A stretch of DNA of 64,000 nucleotides from a bacterium (GTDB lineage: Bacteria; Oederibacteriota; CAKKQC01). Below the pieces are notes generated by a model that was given only the letters and a program-made list of their open reading frames with translations, searched no databases and had not been told where the DNA came from. Position numbers and translations under genes: made by a program. Of the stretch, positions 1 to 8,707 are shown one piece after another (the first letter of the stretch is position 1; every line of letters begins with the position of its first letter). The DNA is taken from assembly GCA_919901855.1 (NCBI GenBank), contig CAKKQC010000007.1, positions 23,517-87,516 on the forward strand, in the 5' to 3' direction.

Positions 1-767
1 GCCCGGGGGTCGGTCAGGACGCCGAGGATGTATTGGTCGTAGTCGTCGACGTTCAGCGTGCCCAGCCAGACCTCGGTCTCGGGCGAGCGCTTCGCGAACA
101 GGGGACCGAGGTAGTCGCGGATGAACTCCCGGAGCTCGTTCCCCGTCCAGAGGCACGAAGGGAACTTCTGGTCGGCCACGGGCTCGTTCTGGGGATGGAT
201 GGCGTGGATCGTGACGCCTTCCTTCCTGTATGCTTCCACGAACTTCAGGAAGTAGAGGGCATAGGCGTCGAGCACGCGCTTCTCCCACCGCACTTTCCCA
301 TAGTTGTACGCCTTCGGGAACTTGAGCCACGTGGGCGGGCTCCAGGGCGAGGCGAAGAGCTTGAGGTCGGGACGGCGGCGGACGGCCTCCTTGATGAAGG
401 GCAGGATGACCTTCCGGTCGCGGTCGATCGAGAAGTGCTTCATCGCGTAGTCGCCGTCGTGCTCGTTGTGGCTGTACCACTGCGCGCCGAAGTCGGAGGA
501 GCCGATCGGCATCCGGCAGTAGTTGAACGAGCACCCGCGCCCGGGCGTGAAGAGCTCGTCCAGGAGCCGCTTCCGCGCCGCCAGCTTCATGGCCTGGAGC
601 GCGATGGCACCCAGTTCGTTGAAACACCCGCCGATCCCCTCGACGGTCTGGTGGCGGGTGCCCGAGAGGGAGATGTCCGAGTCGCCGCGTGCCGCCGCCG
701 GGGTCCTCCGAACCCATCGCCGCTTCTCGTCCGACGAGATCCAGACCGCCTTGCGCGCTTCAGCCAT
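1..767 (-). CDS. GH30-family glycoside hydrolase (glucosylceramidase-like), C-terminus off the window
   Basis: The first 255 codons are present and the frame runs off the left edge. The reading frame gives a GH30-type beginning: a GIGGCFNELG-like stretch, YCRMPIGSSDF, SPWSPPTW, then HPQNEP, where the Glu of QNEP is the usual GH30 acid/base. The nucleophile Glu lies beyond the edge. GH30 enzymes are retaining beta-glucosidases, beta-xylanases or beta-1,6-glucanases; the substrate cannot be told here. No signal peptide is visible after the ATG at 767, so a cytoplasmic location is likely unless the start is wrong. It lies 24 bp downstream of the Nudix gene, in the same direction, as the last gene of a four-gene minus-strand unit. 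Confidence 0.85.
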   Translation of the reverse strand, partial: MAEARKAVWISSDEKRRWVRRTPAAARGDSDISLSGTRHQTVEGIGGCFNELGAIALQAMKLAARKRLLDELFTPGRGCSFNYCRMPIGSSDFGAQWYSHNEHDGDYAMKHFSIDRDRKVILPFIKEAVRRRPDLKLFASPWSPPTWLKFPKAYNYGKVRWEKRVLDAYALYFLKFVEAYRKEGVTIHAIHPQNEPVADQKFPSCLWTGNELREFIRDYLGPLFAKRSPETEVWLGTLNVDDYDQYILGVLTDPR

Positions 768-791
768 GACGTTCGCCTCCTTGATTCGTGG

Positions 792-1202
792 TCAGAACTT
801 GATCTTGAGCACCGCGAGCACTTCCCGGACCTGGACATCTTCCCTCATATCGGAGAGGGCGAACCAGCGGACTTCCCGCAGCATCCGTTGCGCGGGTGCG
901 AGATGCGCCTCCTCGGGGTCGCTCCCCAGGGCGGCCGTCTGGCCGGGATCGACGAGCTCCATGAGCAGGCAGCTTTCCCGCCCCTCGACCGTGCGCCGTT
1001 CCCGCTCGTACAGGATCCGGCCGGCCTTCGTCTCGAGCCCCGTCTCCTCCCGGACCTCGCGCACGGCCGCGGCCTCGAAGCTCTCGCCGGGGTCGACGTG
1101 GCCGCCGGGGAGGGTCCAGTACTCGTATCCGTCGGGGTGCCAGTGGCGGACCATGAGGATCTCGCCATTCCGGATGACGGCGCCGCATGCGCGATCCGGC
1201 AT
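792..1202 (-). CDS. Nudix hydrolase
   Basis: A 136-residue protein with a complete Nudix box, GHVDPGESFEAAAVREVREE followed by TG, matching G-x5-E-x7-R-E-x2-E-E-x-G. The family cleaves nucleoside diphosphates linked to another moiety, including NDP-sugars. The N-terminal PDRACGAVIRNGEILMVRH is a normal first strand for the fold. Its ATG overlaps the stop of the GH50-type gene by one base (TGATG), so the two are probably translationally coupled. The substrate cannot be read from the sequence; its position between two glycoside hydrolase genes makes a sugar nucleotide possible, but this is inference. Confidence 0.88.
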   Translation of the reverse strand: MPDRACGAVIRNGEILMVRHWHPDGYEYWTLPGGHVDPGESFEAAAVREVREETGLETKAGRILYERERRTVEGRESCLLMELVDPGQTAALGSDPEEAHLAPAQRMLREVRWFALSDMREDVQVREVLAVLKIKF

Positions 1203-3262
1203 CAGCGACGCAACTCGTAGAGCCGGTCGCCGATCTCGCGGACGGCGGCGATGGTCTCGGGGTAGGGGGTGTCCGTGATGTCGACGAACCCGATCTGGTA
1301 GTTCTCGCCGTCGTCGCGGCCGGTCGTGGCCTGGTCCATGTACTGGAACCAGGCCGCGCCGACGAAGACCGGATTGCGCAGGGCGCTGGTGACGTAGTTA
1401 CGGTAGAAGTCGGCGCGCTCCGCCTGGTTCGCGGCGCCCTGGAGCCCGGTGTGGAAGAGCCCCCGGTCCAGGGCCCCGCAGTGGAACTCGCCGATGATGA
1501 CGGGCTTGTCCGCGCAGCCGGCCGGGAGCTGGAACTCCGCGACGCTCCGCCGGTAGAGGTTGTAGCTGACGACGTCGCAGGACTTCGCCGCCGCGCGCGC
1601 GGCGTAGTCCGGGGCCCAGCCCGCGAACCGGCAGCCGAGGTAGAGCTGGTGCGGGGCTACGGCCTTGACGGCGTCCCGGCACTCGCGGAAGTACCGGTCG
1701 GCGAAGGATTGCGTGAACGCCTCGAGGTCCTTCCTCGCGGCGGCCCCGGGCGGGGTGCGCGACAGGGCCAGGGCGTCCCACGACGCGTGCGCCGTGCCCC
1801 AGGTCTTGTTGAGCTTCGCGATTGACGAGTACTTCTTCCGGAGGTCGGCGATGAACGCCTTCTTGGCCGGCTGCGTCATGGGGGACGCAAGCGTCGCCTC
1901 GGCGAGTCCGGTCCCGCCCGGCCACGACAACTCGTTGTCCACGAAGAACCCGAGGCACCATGGATCCCCGGCGGCCTTGCCCTTCTCATCGGCCAGCCGC
2001 GCCCGGATGCTCTTCCGGCACTCGGGCGAGAAGACGTCGTAGAACCTCGCCCGGTGCGCCTCGGAGCCCTCGATCTCGGGCGCCCACCAGTGGATGGTGC
2101 CCACGTACGGGGTGCGGCGCAGGGAGGTGAACCCCTCGCCGGACCACATCCCGATCGTGTTGAGGCCCCAGCTCCGGAGCCGGCGATGGGCGAGTGCGGT
2201 CGTGAGGTCCCGGACCTTCTCCCCGTACTTGCGCCGGGCGTTCGCGGCGCCGAAGTCGAAGTGCCAGGCCTTTTCCCCCTTCCAGTGGCTGTTTCCCTTG
2301 GTCTTGCTCTCCCACCAGTTGTCGCCGAACACGGGATCGTCGTGGGGCGGGAGCCCGCTGAACCACCGCTCGCGTCCGTCCACGATCGTGGCGCCCCATG
2401 TCCCGACGCAGTCCACGCCGTGCGACCAGAAGAGCCGGCCGTCGGGGTCCACGAGCCACCACGTGGCCCCGACTCTCAGAACCCGGAAGAAGCCGGTGCC
2501 CCTGAGCTTCTGGCTCCTGGTCCAGCCGCCCCACCTGTCGCGGTCCTTTGGACCGCCGTGGGCGGCGAGGTCCCGGTCCTCGGCCGCGATCCGGTCGGCG
2601 AACTCGGTCGCGGAGTGCAGCTTGCCCGGCCACTCGCGATGAACATACTGGCCGAACTCGTCGATGAACGGGAAGAAGGTCGCGGGGCTGGGGAGCGGCG
2701 GGATATCCCCGGTCGTCCGGATCCGCGCGATCTCGAAGACGTGATCCTCTTTCGGAGTCGGCACGAAGATGATGAGCTGGCTGACATTGGCGGGATCGAG
2801 GGCCTGGTCACCGCCGGTGTAGAACCCGAAGGCGTCCGGGTACCCGTTCATTCCGAACAGGCCATAGCTGTCCGGGAGTTTCAGCTTGAACTTCGTCGCG
2901 ACCGTCGTCCGCTGGCCCGGCTCGATCGTGAAGACCTCCTGCACGCAGTTGCGGCCCGGGTAACCGCCGGGGTTGTCGATTCGCAGCCCCACCTCGACGG
3001 GTGTCGCGCCCGGGTTGAAGACGTCCATCGAGAGCGCGCCGGTTCCGGAGAATGTCCAGTGCCCGCCGGGCGCCTTGATCGTGATGCCCGGCCAGTCGAT
3101 GGCGTGGCCGCTCTCAACTCGAAGGGTACCGCCGGTCGTCAGCGTGAGCCTGACGTCGTTCTGCTCGATTCCCGCGAGGTCGTACCCGGGCGTGAAGTCG
3201 AGGATGGTGCGTCCCGCCATCGCGGGGGCGGTGAGCAGCAGGGCAAACGCGAGGGCTTTCAT
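1202..3262 (-). CDS. GH50-type glycoside hydrolase (beta-agarase / beta-galactosidase-like), exported
   Basis: A 686-residue protein. ATG 3262 is chosen because AGGAGG sits just upstream and a signal peptide (MKALAFALLLTAPAMA) follows; longer upstream reading lacks both. Residues about 17-185 form a beta-rich, carbohydrate-binding-like region. The catalytic TIM barrel follows from about residue 255 (WWLVDPDGRLFWSHGVDCVG). The likely acid/base is E444 (FFVDNELSW) and the likely nucleophile is E592 (VIIGEFH). GH50 enzymes are mainly beta-agarases and related galactan hydrolases. A second, diverged member lies at 44304-46391. The gene follows the tagaturonate-epimerase-like gene by 22 bp. Family assignment is fairly firm; agar as substrate is inference. 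Confidence 0.8.
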   Translation of the reverse strand: MKALAFALLLTAPAMAGRTILDFTPGYDLAGIEQNDVRLTLTTGGTLRVESGHAIDWPGITIKAPGGHWTFSGTGALSMDVFNPGATPVEVGLRIDNPGGYPGRNCVQEVFTIEPGQRTTVATKFKLKLPDSYGLFGMNGYPDAFGFYTGGDQALDPANVSQLIIFVPTPKEDHVFEIARIRTTGDIPPLPSPATFFPFIDEFGQYVHREWPGKLHSATEFADRIAAEDRDLAAHGGPKDRDRWGGWTRSQKLRGTGFFRVLRVGATWWLVDPDGRLFWSHGVDCVGTWGATIVDGRERWFSGLPPHDDPVFGDNWWESKTKGNSHWKGEKAWHFDFGAANARRKYGEKVRDLTTALAHRRLRSWGLNTIGMWSGEGFTSLRRTPYVGTIHWWAPEIEGSEAHRARFYDVFSPECRKSIRARLADEKGKAAGDPWCLGFFVDNELSWPGGTGLAEATLASPMTQPAKKAFIADLRKKYSSIAKLNKTWGTAHASWDALALSRTPPGAAARKDLEAFTQSFADRYFRECRDAVKAVAPHQLYLGCRFAGWAPDYAARAAAKSCDVVSYNLYRRSVAEFQLPAGCADKPVIIGEFHCGALDRGLFHTGLQGAANQAERADFYRNYVTSALRNPVFVGAAWFQYMDQATTGRDDGENYQIGFVDITDTPYPETIAAVREIGDRLYELRR

Positions 3263-3284
3263 CGGGGGCCTCCTGTGTCTTGGT

Positions 3285-4748
3285 TCATGGGCGAAGCAGC
3301 CGGATGTGGCGGCCGAGATGGCGGACGAGGACGGATTCGTGCGTGTCCTCGTGGAGCGCGAGGAGCCGGTGGACCCGGTCGCGGAAGATCCAGCCGTCCT
3401 TCGATCTCGCGCCCAGAATCGCTCCGAACGCGACGTGCAAGACCTGCCGGGCAGCGGGCCGGTCGAGGTAGACGGATTCGAGCCGGCGGGCGGGAATCCC
3501 GCGCGGTGCCGGGACATCGCGCAGGCGCGCCGAGATCGAGTACGACCGCCGTGCGACCGGGAACGCCCGGCGGGCATGATCCACGATCTCCCGGAAGAGC
3601 CCGGGGTCGACGCGCGCTATCGTCCGCAGTGATTCCAGCCAGCTCGTCCCGGCGGTCTTGACGTGGAACCGGCCGCGCGTGATCCGGGCCACCGTCCGGT
3701 AGACCCGGAACTTGTCGCTCCCGCTGTGGATGGAGATCTTGTACCCGCCCAGTCGGCGCGCGACGGCCGCGTGGGCGGCGAGCGCGCGCGCGAAGGCGGG
3801 GAGGCTGCCCCGGAAGTCCACGCCCTTCTCGAACGAGCCCGGGAACCGGGGGGCGACGGCGGCGACGCGGATCCCGCGCCGGGCCAGCTCGCGGACGACG
3901 TACTCGTGGTCCGCGGGGGTGGTGACGACCGGCAGCTCGTCGAGCGAGACCTCGAGCTCGTAGGGCCGGCCGCGCATGGCGCGGTGCACCCGGCGGGCGA
4001 GCGCTGCGAGGAACGGCACGGCGGGGCCGAACCGGACGGCCGGATCGGCGGAGCGTTCCGCTCCCGGCCGCAGGGCCGGCGAGGCGTCGAGGGTGAAGAG
4101 CACGAATCCCGCTTTGGCCATCCGGTCGATGTCCGCGACATCCTTGAGGTGGTCGGCGTCGGCGCTCCAGCCGCCCCGCCAGCCCGCGGCCAGCACGCCG
4201 AACGTGGCGTCGTCGAGCACCTGCTCGGGCGTCCGGTCCGTCCGGGTCATCTCCCGGACCGACTGCTGGGCGAAGACGGGGAAGAGCCGGCTCCGCCCGA
4301 GGGCGATCGCCTGACTCCGCGTCGCGTACCCGGTCCGGTCGCCCAGCCCGATGGACGGCCGGCGGCCAATGGGCACCGGCGAGAGCCAAGGGACGGCGGC
4401 CCGCAGGGCGGCGAGGACGGCGTGATCGCCCGGCAGGAGCGCGACCGCCAGTCCGGACCGCACGTCGTTCCGTCCGCGGGGCAGGGACCGCATCCAGGCG
4501 GGGCGGTGCCCACGGCACCCGATCACGATGCCGCGCGATCGGCCGCGGCGGCCCGCGATCAACCACGCCCCTGAGTCGCCGGAGCGGCGCCTTCGGTCGG
4601 CATCGCCGACCGTGCCGCCGAGCGCGCTCGCCGGGTACGAGCGGGTCCAGCCGCCGAATCCGGCCGCGGCGCCGGCCAGCTCAACCTGGAGTTGCGGAGA
4701 TAGTGGGCGCAGGGGTCCGGGCTGGCAGGCGGCGCTGAAGATGCTCAT
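3285..4748 (-). CDS. Tagaturonate epimerase-like protein (UxaE family)
   Basis: A 487-residue protein. The part that identifies it is the C-terminal half, with YKISIHSGSDKFRVYRTVAR and HVKTAGTSWLESLRTIAR, typical of UxaE-type tagaturonate epimerases, which interconvert tagaturonate and fructuronate in hexuronate breakdown. The likely start is ATG 4748, giving MSIFSAACQPG; a TATCAT box lies 12 bases upstream on this strand. The frame stays open further upstream, but that would run through the divergent promoter and the neighbouring gene. It is the first gene of the unit with GH50, Nudix and GH30. The enzyme is presumably cytoplasmic. An epimerase acting on a related keto-uronate is the main alternative. 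Confidence 0.72.
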   Translation of the reverse strand: MSIFSAACQPGPLRPLSPQLQVELAGAAAGFGGWTRSYPASALGGTVGDADRRRRSGDSGAWLIAGRRGRSRGIVIGCRGHRPAWMRSLPRGRNDVRSGLAVALLPGDHAVLAALRAAVPWLSPVPIGRRPSIGLGDRTGYATRSQAIALGRSRLFPVFAQQSVREMTRTDRTPEQVLDDATFGVLAAGWRGGWSADADHLKDVADIDRMAKAGFVLFTLDASPALRPGAERSADPAVRFGPAVPFLAALARRVHRAMRGRPYELEVSLDELPVVTTPADHEYVVRELARRGIRVAAVAPRFPGSFEKGVDFRGSLPAFARALAAHAAVARRLGGYKISIHSGSDKFRVYRTVARITRGRFHVKTAGTSWLESLRTIARVDPGLFREIVDHARRAFPVARRSYSISARLRDVPAPRGIPARRLESVYLDRPAARQVLHVAFGAILGARSKDGWIFRDRVHRLLALHEDTHESVLVRHLGRHIRLLRP

Positions 4749-4755
4749 CGGTTCT

Positions 4756-4770
4756 CGGGTATGATACCCG
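4756..4770. promoter_or_regulatory. 15-bp perfect palindrome with back-to-back -10 boxes
   Basis: The sequence CGGGTAT-G-ATACCCG is a perfect inverted repeat in the 51-bp gap between divergent genes starting at 4748 (minus) and 4800 (plus). Its core GTATGATAC contains TATGAT on the plus strand and TATCAT on the minus strand. It could be an operator, overlapping -10 elements, or both. The same 9-mer core, in the other orientation, sits between the divergent genes at 22876 and 22925. Neither direction has a convincing -35 box. Confidence 0.5.
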
Positions 4771-4799
4771 GGATTGACACGCAAAGAGGAGCGACACCC

Positions 4800-5837
4800 A
4801 TGGCGGAGACGAAGCTGGCCGGCAACATGCTGAAGAAAGACGATCTCATTGTCATCGCGGGCGCGGGGGGATTCATCGCCGGAGCCCTGACCAAGCGTTT
4901 CCACGACCAGGGCTTCACCCGCATCCGGGCCGTCGACCGCAAGCCCCTCCCCGAATGGTACCGCCGCACGCCGGGCGTCGAGTGCCTGAGCATGAACCTT
5001 GCCGAGCCCGCCAACTGCGTCCGGGCGTGCGAGGGCGCAGCCGAGGTCTACTGCCTTGCGGCCGACATGGGGGGCATGGGGTTCATCGAGCGCTTCCGGG
5101 TCGAGTGCCTGCGGAGCGTTCTCGTCAACACGCACATGGTCGAGGCCGCGTGGCGCGCGGGCGCCCGGAGGTACTTCTTCTCGTCATCCGCGTGCGCGTA
5201 CAACACCAGGCTCCAGCAGGCGACCGACAGCCGGCCGCTGAAGGAGTCCGACGCGTACCCGGCGTTCGCCGAGCGCGGGTACGGCTGGGAGAAGCTGTTC
5301 TCGGAGATGGTCTGCCAGGAGTACTGGGCGGAGCGGGGCCTCCGGACCCAGATCGCGCGGTTTCATAACGTATACGGCCCGTGGGGCACCTGGGATGGCG
5401 GCCGCGAGAAGGCGCCCGCGGCGCTCAGCCGGAAAGTGATCGAGGCGAAGGACCAGGGACGGAAGTGGATCGAGGTCTGGGGCGACGGGTCGCAGGCCCG
5501 GAGCTACATGTACGTCGAGGACGTGATCGAGGGCATCGACCGGATCATGCACTGCGACGAGCTCACGGCCACGCCGATCAACCTCGGAAGCGCCCAGCTC
5601 CTCTCCGTCAACGAACTCCTGGACCACGTCGAGGCGGTCGCGGGGACGAAGCTCGAGCGCCGGTACAAGCTGGACGCGCCCAAGGGCGTCGTCGGACGGA
5701 ACAGCGACAACACCATGATAAAGAAGGTCCTCGGATGGGAGCCGTCGATTCCGTTCAAGCAGGGCATCAAGCCCACCTACAAGTGGATCGAGCAGCAGTT
5801 CAACTCGCGCAAAGCGGGCGCCCGGACCGCGGCCTGA
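4800..5837 (+). CDS. NAD-dependent sugar epimerase, GDP-mannose 3,5-epimerase-like
   Basis: A 345-residue extended SDR. It has the nucleotide-binding motif GAGGFIA near the N-terminus, AADMGGMGFI (a hallmark of GDP-mannose 3,5-epimerases), FSSSACAYN, and the catalytic Tyr/Lys in YGWEKLFSE. GDP-mannose 3,5-epimerase makes GDP-L-galactose and GDP-L-gulose. The start is ATG 4800, preceded by AGAGGAG at a good distance; an in-frame ATG at 4761 lies inside the palindromic promoter and is rejected. No signal peptide, so cytoplasmic. It is followed by a GHMP-family kinase and a nucleotidyltransferase-like gene with short gaps, suggesting an activated-sugar pathway. Another NDP-sugar substrate is possible. 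Confidence 0.75.
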   Translation: MAETKLAGNMLKKDDLIVIAGAGGFIAGALTKRFHDQGFTRIRAVDRKPLPEWYRRTPGVECLSMNLAEPANCVRACEGAAEVYCLAADMGGMGFIERFRVECLRSVLVNTHMVEAAWRAGARRYFFSSSACAYNTRLQQATDSRPLKESDAYPAFAERGYGWEKLFSEMVCQEYWAERGLRTQIARFHNVYGPWGTWDGGREKAPAALSRKVIEAKDQGRKWIEVWGDGSQARSYMYVEDVIEGIDRIMHCDELTATPINLGSAQLLSVNELLDHVEAVAGTKLERRYKLDAPKGVVGRNSDNTMIKKVLGWEPSIPFKQGIKPTYKWIEQQFNSRKAGARTAA

Positions 5838-5853
5838 CGTAGCAGGCGGGGAG

Positions 5854-6663
5854 ATGTCCATGGACGCCGCCCGCGACATCAGCGAGATCATCGGCTGGAT
5901 ACCCCAGCGGCTCGCGCTCGCGGGCGGGTGGATCGACCAGCCGTTCATGTCGCGTCACGACCCCCAGCCGCCGGGTTCCATGGTCGTCGTCGGCGTCGAG
6001 CCCACGATGCCGTTCATGGATCGGTGCGGGCTCGCGTCGAGCACGCGGAAGGTGGCGCTCCGGATCTGGAACGGGCGGCTGCCCGAGGGCGAGCGCGCGA
6101 GGGACCGGATGGCGCTCGTCCGCGAGCTGTACTGGGCGGAGAACACGGGGAAACCCGAACCGTCCGGGTCGCAGGACATGATCGGACTCATCTATCCGGG
6201 CGTCTGCCGGCTCGACTACGACTACGCCCATGAGGGCGGCGTCTTCCCGCGCCATGTCGAGTGCCACACGGACCCGGCTACCGCCCGCTGGCTGGAGCAG
6301 GTCATCCACATCGTCGCCATCGTCTCCCGGCCCGAGGGCTACAGCCCGCTCGGCGAGAAGCACCTCGAGCCGGCCTGGGTCCGGCGGCTGGGCCACGCCG
6401 GCAAGGCGTGCTTCGACGCGATCGTCGCGCACGATGCCCGGGGCCTGGGGGAGTCGCTGAATGAGAACATGCGGTGCTGGGGCGCGCTCGTCCCGCACGC
6501 GCTGTACCATCCGACGATGGAGAAGGACATGCCCGCGATCCTCGACTACTACCAGGGGCGCTACCTCGGGGCGATGTGGTCCGGGTGCGGCGGCGGCTAC
6601 CTGTACGTCGTCTCCGAGGAGCCCGTGCCCGGGGGGTTCCACGTCACCGTCCGCACGGCGTGA
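5854..6663 (+). CDS. GHMP-family sugar kinase-like protein
   Basis: A 269-residue protein that I place in the GHMP kinase superfamily from three weak but ordered motifs: RLALAGGWIDQP near residue 19 (compare the ARLCLAGGGTDLP type of sugar kinases), CGLASST near 58 in the position of the GLGSS phosphate loop, and SGSQDMIGLIYPG near 104 plus SGCGGGYLYVVS near the C-terminus, resembling the SGAGGGG motif. It is shorter than most sugar GHMP kinases and the loop lacks the usual Ala, so activity is uncertain. ATG 5854 directly abuts GGGGAG; ATG 5860 has a better spaced ribosome site and may be the true start. It sits 16 bp after the epimerase and 7 bp before the next gene. Confidence 0.55.
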   Translation: MSMDAARDISEIIGWIPQRLALAGGWIDQPFMSRHDPQPPGSMVVVGVEPTMPFMDRCGLASSTRKVALRIWNGRLPEGERARDRMALVRELYWAENTGKPEPSGSQDMIGLIYPGVCRLDYDYAHEGGVFPRHVECHTDPATARWLEQVIHIVAIVSRPEGYSPLGEKHLEPAWVRRLGHAGKACFDAIVAHDARGLGESLNENMRCWGALVPHALYHPTMEKDMPAILDYYQGRYLGAMWSGCGGGYLYVVSEEPVPGGFHVTVRTA

Positions 6664-6670
6664 GGCGGCG

Positions 6671-7384
6671 GTGGTGAACGCCGTCGTCGTCTCCGGCGCC
6701 TTCGACGACATGCGGTCCCGGCACATCCGGCTCCTCCATGAGGCCTCCAAGCGGGGGCCGGTGCACGTCCACCTGTGGTCCGACGCGGCCGTACGCGAGG
6801 CCGCGGGCGCCGAGCCCCGGTTCCCCCAGCCGGAGCGCGAATACCTTGTTTCGGCCATCCGGTACGTGGACCGGGTGACGGTCACGGACCGTCCCGAGCC
6901 GGACGCGACGGGGATCGGGGATGCCGCCCTCGCGGGGTTCGAGCTCCCGGATCTCCCCGCGGCCCCCGCGTCGCGGAAGACGGTCGTGGTCACCGGCTGT
7001 TACGACTGGTTCCACTCCGGCCACGTCGCGTTCTTCGAGGAAGTCTCGCGGATCGGGGAGCTCACGGTCGTCGTCGGTCACGACGCCACGATCACGCTCC
7101 TGAAAGGGCCGGGCCACCCCATGTTCCCGCAGGCCGAGCGCGCGTACATGGTCGCCGCGATCCGGTTCGTGTCCCGGGTCCTGATCTCGTCGGGGATGGG
7201 CTGGCTGGACGCGGCGCCCGAGATCGAGAGGATCAAGCCGGAAATCTACGCCGTCAACGAGGACGGCGACCGTCCCGAGAAGCGCGAGTTCTGCGCGACG
7301 CGCGGGATCGAGTACCGGGTCCTGAAGCGCGTGCCCCACGCGGGCCTGCCGAGGCGCGAATCCACCCGGCTCAGGGGTTTCTAG
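6671..7384 (+). CDS. Tandem cytidylyltransferase-like protein (two HxGH-type domains, first degenerate)
   Basis: About 237 residues from GTG 6671 (GTG 6674 is equally possible). The protein contains two copies of a nucleotidyltransferase fold. The second, residues about 104-237, has the active-site HSGH (115-118) after VVVTGCYDWF, and a C-terminal RRESTR that recalls the ISSTR-type motif. The first, residues about 3-75, starts VVVSGAFDDM but has RSRH in place of HxGH; both copies end with a similar PQxERxYxVxAIRxVxRV segment. Such enzymes transfer CMP or AMP to phosphorylated alcohols or sugars. As last gene after an epimerase and a GHMP-like kinase it probably activates a sugar phosphate; the substrate is unknown. 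Confidence 0.65.
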   Translation: MVNAVVVSGAFDDMRSRHIRLLHEASKRGPVHVHLWSDAAVREAAGAEPRFPQPEREYLVSAIRYVDRVTVTDRPEPDATGIGDAALAGFELPDLPAAPASRKTVVVTGCYDWFHSGHVAFFEEVSRIGELTVVVGHDATITLLKGPGHPMFPQAERAYMVAAIRFVSRVLISSGMGWLDAAPEIERIKPEIYAVNEDGDRPEKREFCATRGIEYRVLKRVPHAGLPRRESTRLRGF

Positions 7385-7412
7385 AGGCCGTTGCGCAACC
7401 GCAACGGCCTCT
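7383..7412. terminator. Bidirectional terminator-like hairpin
   Basis: A perfect 13-bp inverted repeat (AGAGGCCGTTGCG and its complement) closes a 4-base loop, directly at the stop codon of the plus-strand gene and facing the minus-strand nucleotidyltransferase. There is no U-tract on either side, so it may block readthrough by structure alone. The remaining 100 bases to 7514 hold no recognisable feature. Confidence 0.6.
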
Positions 7413-7514
7413 GGAAGCAGCGGATGGATCTTGGGTTCTGCAATGGCTTCTAGGGCCGCACCGTCGCCGCGTCGAAGGAGGCCTTCGACGTGCCTCCGGG
7501 GGTTCTGACCGGGC

Positions 7515-8273
7515 CTACCGTCCTCCGAGGGTCGCGAGCAGTTTGTGGTAGCCGCGCAGATCGTTGACGGGGATCCAGGCCTTCGTCGGGATCATGGTGA
7601 TGCCGAGCCGGCGGCGCCGGGCGAGGTACGGGAACACGACCTTCTCGAAATCCGTCTTCTTCTCCAGCGAGATCAGCTTCCGGAAGAGCGGGATGGCGGC
7701 CGGTTCGAAGACCGTGAGCCCGACGTGCGCCGGCAGCCGGACCTTCGGATACATCCCCGCCGTCCGGGCGAACCCGCGGCGGATCGCGAAGGAGCTGTAC
7801 GCGTACTCGGTCCACGGCACGCATACCGCGGTGGCGAGGGCGCCCCGGCGGGCGGCGGCCCGGTGCCGGCGCAGGATCGAGGAGGCGAAGTCGCGGTCCA
7901 GCCCCACGATCTGGTCGTCGGGGTTGTGGACGACGACGGTGTCCCCGGGCGGCACGAGGCCGCGCTCGACGGCGAGCAGGATCGCGCCGCCGCGGCCGAC
8001 CGGCCGTCCGGGGTCGGCCGAGTACCTGACCGACACCCCGAGGCGGCGGCCGTCGCCGAGGATGGCCCGGACCGACCCCGGGTGGGTGAAGACCAGGACG
8101 ACGAACCGTTTCACGCCCGCGCGGGCCCACAGCCGGACCGTGCGCTCGATCAGGCTCATCCGGCCGGCGCGGATCGCGACCTTGGAGCGGTGGCGCGCGC
8201 CGGCCAGCCCGGCCAGCCGCTCGCCCTTCCCGCCCGCGGGCAGGATGACCGTCGCCCGCGACCCCGCCGTCAC
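7515..8273 (-). CDS. Sugar-phosphate nucleotidyltransferase (NTP_transferase fold)
   Basis: A 252-residue protein starting [19 protein letters not shown], which carries the G-x-G-x-R signature of nucleotidyltransferases that join NTP and sugar-1-phosphate. [12 protein letters not shown] fits the metal-binding Asp strand. The GTG start at 8273 overlaps the stop of fucU by four bases (GTGA), so the two are coupled. The partner gene suggests a fucose- or ribose-type sugar, for instance synthesis of an NDP-fucose, but that is inference. It is cytoplasmic. The frame is open far upstream, but translation would then run through fucU. Confidence 0.7.
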   Translation of the reverse strand: MTAGSRATVILPAGGKGERLAGLAGARHRSKVAIRAGRMSLIERTVRLWARAGVKRFVVLVFTHPGSVRAILGDGRRLGVSVRYSADPGRPVGRGGAILLAVERGLVPPGDTVVVHNPDDQIVGLDRDFASSILRRHRAAARRGALATAVCVPWTEYAYSSFAIRRGFARTAGMYPKVRLPAHVGLTVFEPAAIPLFRKLISLEKKTDFEKVVFPYLARRRRLGITMIPTKAWIPVNDLRGYHKLLATLGGR

Positions 8274-8707
8274 CTCCCGCACGGGGTCACGCCCTTCTTG
8301 AGGATCAGGTTCCCGTACTTGGCGGTGTCGCCGGTCATGACGATGGCGAACGCGCGCTTTGCCTGCCGGTAGAACGCGAACCGCTCGACCTTGGCGATCC
8401 GCGGCCCGGGGCCGGCGTGCCGGGCGAGCACCCGGCGGTACGCGGCTTCCACCTTCGGGTCGGCGCGGTCGCCCCGGACCGGGGCCATCATGAACGCGGG
8501 CGCCTTCACGTATCCGTCCAGCTCGAACAGCGGCAGGATGGCGTCCAGCAGGGGCGCGATCAGGAGTCCGTCGGCGCGGATCACGCGGGGACCGAGGGAT
8601 TCCCCGGGGAAGTGGGCATCGGCCAGCACGATCTCGTCCCCGTGGCCCATGCGGCAGAGGGCGGCGAGCAGGTCCGGACTCAGCAGCGGCGAGACGCCTT
8701 TCAGCAT
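8270..8707 (-). CDS. fucU: L-fucose mutarotase / D-ribose pyranase family (FucU/RbsD)
   Basis: A 145-residue protein beginning [18 protein letters not shown] then [16 protein letters not shown], the standard FucU/RbsD N-terminus; the His of MGHGDE is the expected catalytic residue. The enzyme speeds the alpha/beta interconversion of fucose (or pyranose/furanose of ribose). Start ATG 8707 is taken from this conserved N-terminus. It is divergent from the GH2-GH29 operon at 8815, whose fucosidase would supply fucose. A TACAAT box on this strand at 8767-8762 could be its -10. FucU rather than RbsD is preferred because of the fucosidases nearby. Confidence 0.85.
   Translation of the reverse strand: MLKGVSPLLSPDLLAALCRMGHGDEIVLADAHFPGESLGPRVIRADGLLIAPLLDAILPLFELDGYVKAPAFMMAPVRGDRADPKVEAAYRRVLARHAGPGPRIAKVERFAFYRQAKRAFAIVMTGDTAKYGNLILKKGVTPCGR

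Noticed and set aside
33..1220. Plus-strand open frame opposite the GH30 and Nudix genes
   Set aside because: The minus strand carries a clear GH30 start with QNEP and a complete Nudix box; the plus-strand product has no domain.
4774..4779. TTGACA upstream of the epimerase-like gene as a -35 box
   Set aside because: A -10 at normal spacing would fall on the start codon, and nothing AT-rich is present there.
4761..4799. ATG 4761 as an earlier start of the epimerase-like gene
   Set aside because: It lies inside the palindromic promoter, and ATG 4800 has a well-spaced AGAGGAG and the family-like N-terminus.
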